Part shown: positions 62,695 to 64,000 of the stretch, one piece after another
Position numbering within the stretch: the stretch's first letter is position 1
How the letters are laid out: each line of letters opens with the position of its first letter
Assembly (NCBI RefSeq): GCF_030345795.1
Contig: NZ_JAUALB010000001.1
Location: 4,084,001 to 4,148,000, forward strand
DNA: 64,000 nt
DNA from: Micromonospora sp. WMMA1363
Lineage (GTDB): Bacteria > Actinomycetota > Actinomycetes > Mycobacteriales > Micromonosporaceae
Reading direction: 5' to 3'
The notes under the pieces: model-generated
The model's database searches: none
What the model saw: the letters and a program-made list of their open reading frames with translations, nothing else
Told to the model about the DNA's origin: nothing
Translations under genes and position numbers: made by a program

Positions 62695-64000
62695 CGCGTC
62701 TGTCGTCCTTCGCTCGTCGTGGTCTCGTTGCCGCCCGGCCGGGGCAGTTGCTGTCGACGGTACGACGTCCGGGTCGGATCGTCGCGTCCGTCGAGCCGCT
62801 GCGCGCCGGACGTCACCGTCGGCGCCGGCGCCGGCGTGCCGGTGTATCCGGCGCGTGTCGCCCCCCACCGGGAGTAGGAAACCACGCCGGCACAGACCAG
62901 GACCAGTACGGCCAGGAGTGCGACGAGGAAAGCCTTTCCGGCCTGGGACTTGCGCGGAGGAGGAGGCGGTGGCTTCGGAGCGTACCCGGATCGGGCCGAC
63001 GCGCCCGGTGGCCGGACCGCCGGCGTGGCCCGCGGGGCCGCCGCTGCGACCGGCGCCACCGCCGGCGGTCGGGGCGGCTGCGGCGTCGCGACCGGCGGGC
63101 GGGGCGGCACCGGTGTCCGGGCCGCCGACGGTGGCGACACCTGGGCCCGGCCCGGGGCCGGCGACGCGGGCGCCGCGGAGATCGGGGTGGCCCGGCCGGC
63201 CGCACGGGCCGCCTGGGAGAGCTGGGCCTTCAGTTGGCGGGCCACCCCGGCCAGCGCCGCGGCGCTGGGCCAGCGGGCGGCCGGATCCTTCGCCATGGCC
63301 CGCTCGACCACGGCGCGGACCTGCGGCGGGATGTCGGCGGGCAGCGACCGGGGGGTATCCCGGACATGCCGCATGGCGATGTCCAGGGGGTTGTCACCCT
63401 CGAACGGCCGCCGACCGGCGAGGCACTGGTACGCGACCACGCCGAGCGCGTAGACATCCGACGCGGGGGTGGCGACGCCGCCGGTGGCCTGCTCGGGTGA
63501 GATGTACGAGGCGGTGCCGAGCACCGACCCGGCGGCGGTGAGCTGGGCCACCAGGTCGGAGCGGGCGATGCCGAAGTCGGTGAGCACCAGGGTCCCGTTC
63601 GGCCGGACGAGGAGGTTTCCCGGCTTCACGTCCCGGTGCACGATCCCCTTCAGGTGGGCGGCGTGCAGCGCGTCGGCGGCCTGGGCGACCAGCGCCATGG
63701 TGCGGGCGGGGGTGAGCCGCCCCACCCGGCTCAGGGTCGCCGAGAGGGCGTCGCCCTCCACGTATTCCATCACCAGGAAGGCGACCTGTTGGTCGTTGCC
63801 GAAGTCGTAGACGTCCACGACGCCGGGATGGTTGATCGTTGCCATCGTGCGCGCCTCGCCGCGGAACCGCTCGGCGAAGTCCGGGTCGTCGAGCAGGGCG
63901 GGAAGCAGGCTCTTCACGGCGATCGTCCGGCCGAGCACCTGGTCGGTGCCGCGCCACACGTCCCCCATGCCACCGCTCGCGATCCGCTCGTCCAAGCGGT
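62691..64000 (-). CDS. pknA: Ser/Thr protein kinase PknA (5' end off the window)
   Basis: The visible 436 residues begin just before the glycine loop (DERIASGGMGDVWRG) and continue with IAVKSLLPALL, HRDVKPGNLLV, DFGIARSD and GTASYISPEQATGG. An Ala/Pro-rich linker follows, then one membrane helix (KAFLVALLAVLVLVCAGVVS) and a short outer tail without PASTA domains, as in mycobacterial PknA. It phosphorylates division and growth proteins with PknB. The start codon lies past 64000. Confidence 0.93.
   Translation of the reverse strand, partial: RLDERIASGGMGDVWRGTDQVLGRTIAVKSLLPALLDDPDFAERFRGEARTMATINHPGVVDVYDFGNDQQVAFLVMEYVEGDALSATLSRVGRLTPARTMALVAQAADALHAAHLKGIVHRDVKPGNLLVRPNGTLVLTDFGIARSDLVAQLTAAGSVLGTASYISPEQATGGVATPASDVYALGVVAYQCLAGRRPFEGDNPLDIAMRHVRDTPRSLPADIPPQVRAVVERAMAKDPAARWPSAAALAGVARQLKAQLSQAARAAGRATPISAAPASPAPGRAQVSPPSAARTPVPPRPPVATPQPPRPPAVAPVAAAAPRATPAVRPPGASARSGYAPKPPPPPPRKSQAGKAFLVALLAVLVLVCAGVVSYSRWGATRAGYTGTPAPAPTVTSGAQRLDGRDDPTRTSYRRQQLPRPGGNETTTSEGRQTR

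Overview
The window is GC-rich, densely coded actinobacterial chromosome. GTG starts, leaderless starts placed 6-7 bases after a -10 box, and GTGA/ATGA stop-start overlaps are common. The gene order (dnaK-grpE-dnaJ-hspR, clpB with an HspR site, a DynA/DynB-like pair, crgA-DUF881-trpG beside pknB/pknA, and an integrated AICE) points to a Micromonosporaceae genome of the Micromonospora/Salinispora type. That placement is inference from gene content; no database was searched.

Region by region. 0-1.4 kb: two related small membrane proteins, the first cut by the window edge. 1.9-12 kb: the protein quality-control block, with clpB and the dnaK-grpE-dnaJ-hspR operon all on the minus strand. HAIR operators (TTGAG-N9-CTCAA) lie in front of both clpB and dnaK, and hspR encodes their repressor. 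A KhtT/KhtU-like cation/proton antiporter and small unknown genes sit between. 12-17 kb: two coupled dynamin-like GTPases with C-terminal membrane segments, an unknown 406-aa protein and a Pro/Ser-rich anchored protein. 18.3-22 kb: 2-oxoacid dehydrogenase E1alpha-E1beta-E2 operon. 22-27 kb: a 45-aa ORF, an 869-aa Trp-patterned low-complexity membrane protein, and a thioredoxin/NHL protein. 27.5-29.8 kb: the 5-oxoprolinase genes pxpB-pxpC-pxpA. 30-39 kb: hemolysin III family protein, SixA phosphatase, acyl-CoA dehydrogenase, SpoIIE-type phosphatase, RlpA-like protein, phosphoribosyltransferase, F420-type oxidoreductase and a frameshifted mannosyltransferase.

39.6-50.8 kb: an 11.1-kb integrative element (AICE) in the 3' half of tRNA-Gly(CCC), bounded by a 43-bp perfect direct repeat. 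It carries a glycosyltransferase and a GntR/KorSA-like repressor on the minus strand. The plus-strand genes are a conserved small protein, a transfer apparatus split into a membrane protein and an FtsK-like motor, several small Cys-rich proteins, a DUF2637/Spd-like membrane protein, a HUH-type RepSA replication initiator, Xis and a tyrosine integrase. Palindromic operators flank the divergent promoter. Two tandem stem-loops that present the same loop motif lie in front of the transfer genes.

51-64 kb: a PPOX-fold protein, dcd, an NlpC/P60 hydrolase and a large membrane Fe-S reductase. Then comes the conserved cell-division/kinase cluster: crgA, a DUF881 protein, a class E sortase, a small membrane protein, trpG/pabA, a YdcF-like protein, pknB and a 5'-truncated pknA.

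Features most worth following are the AICE and its regulatory DNA, the extended HspR site set, the frameshifted mannosyltransferase, and the Trp-patterned protein.
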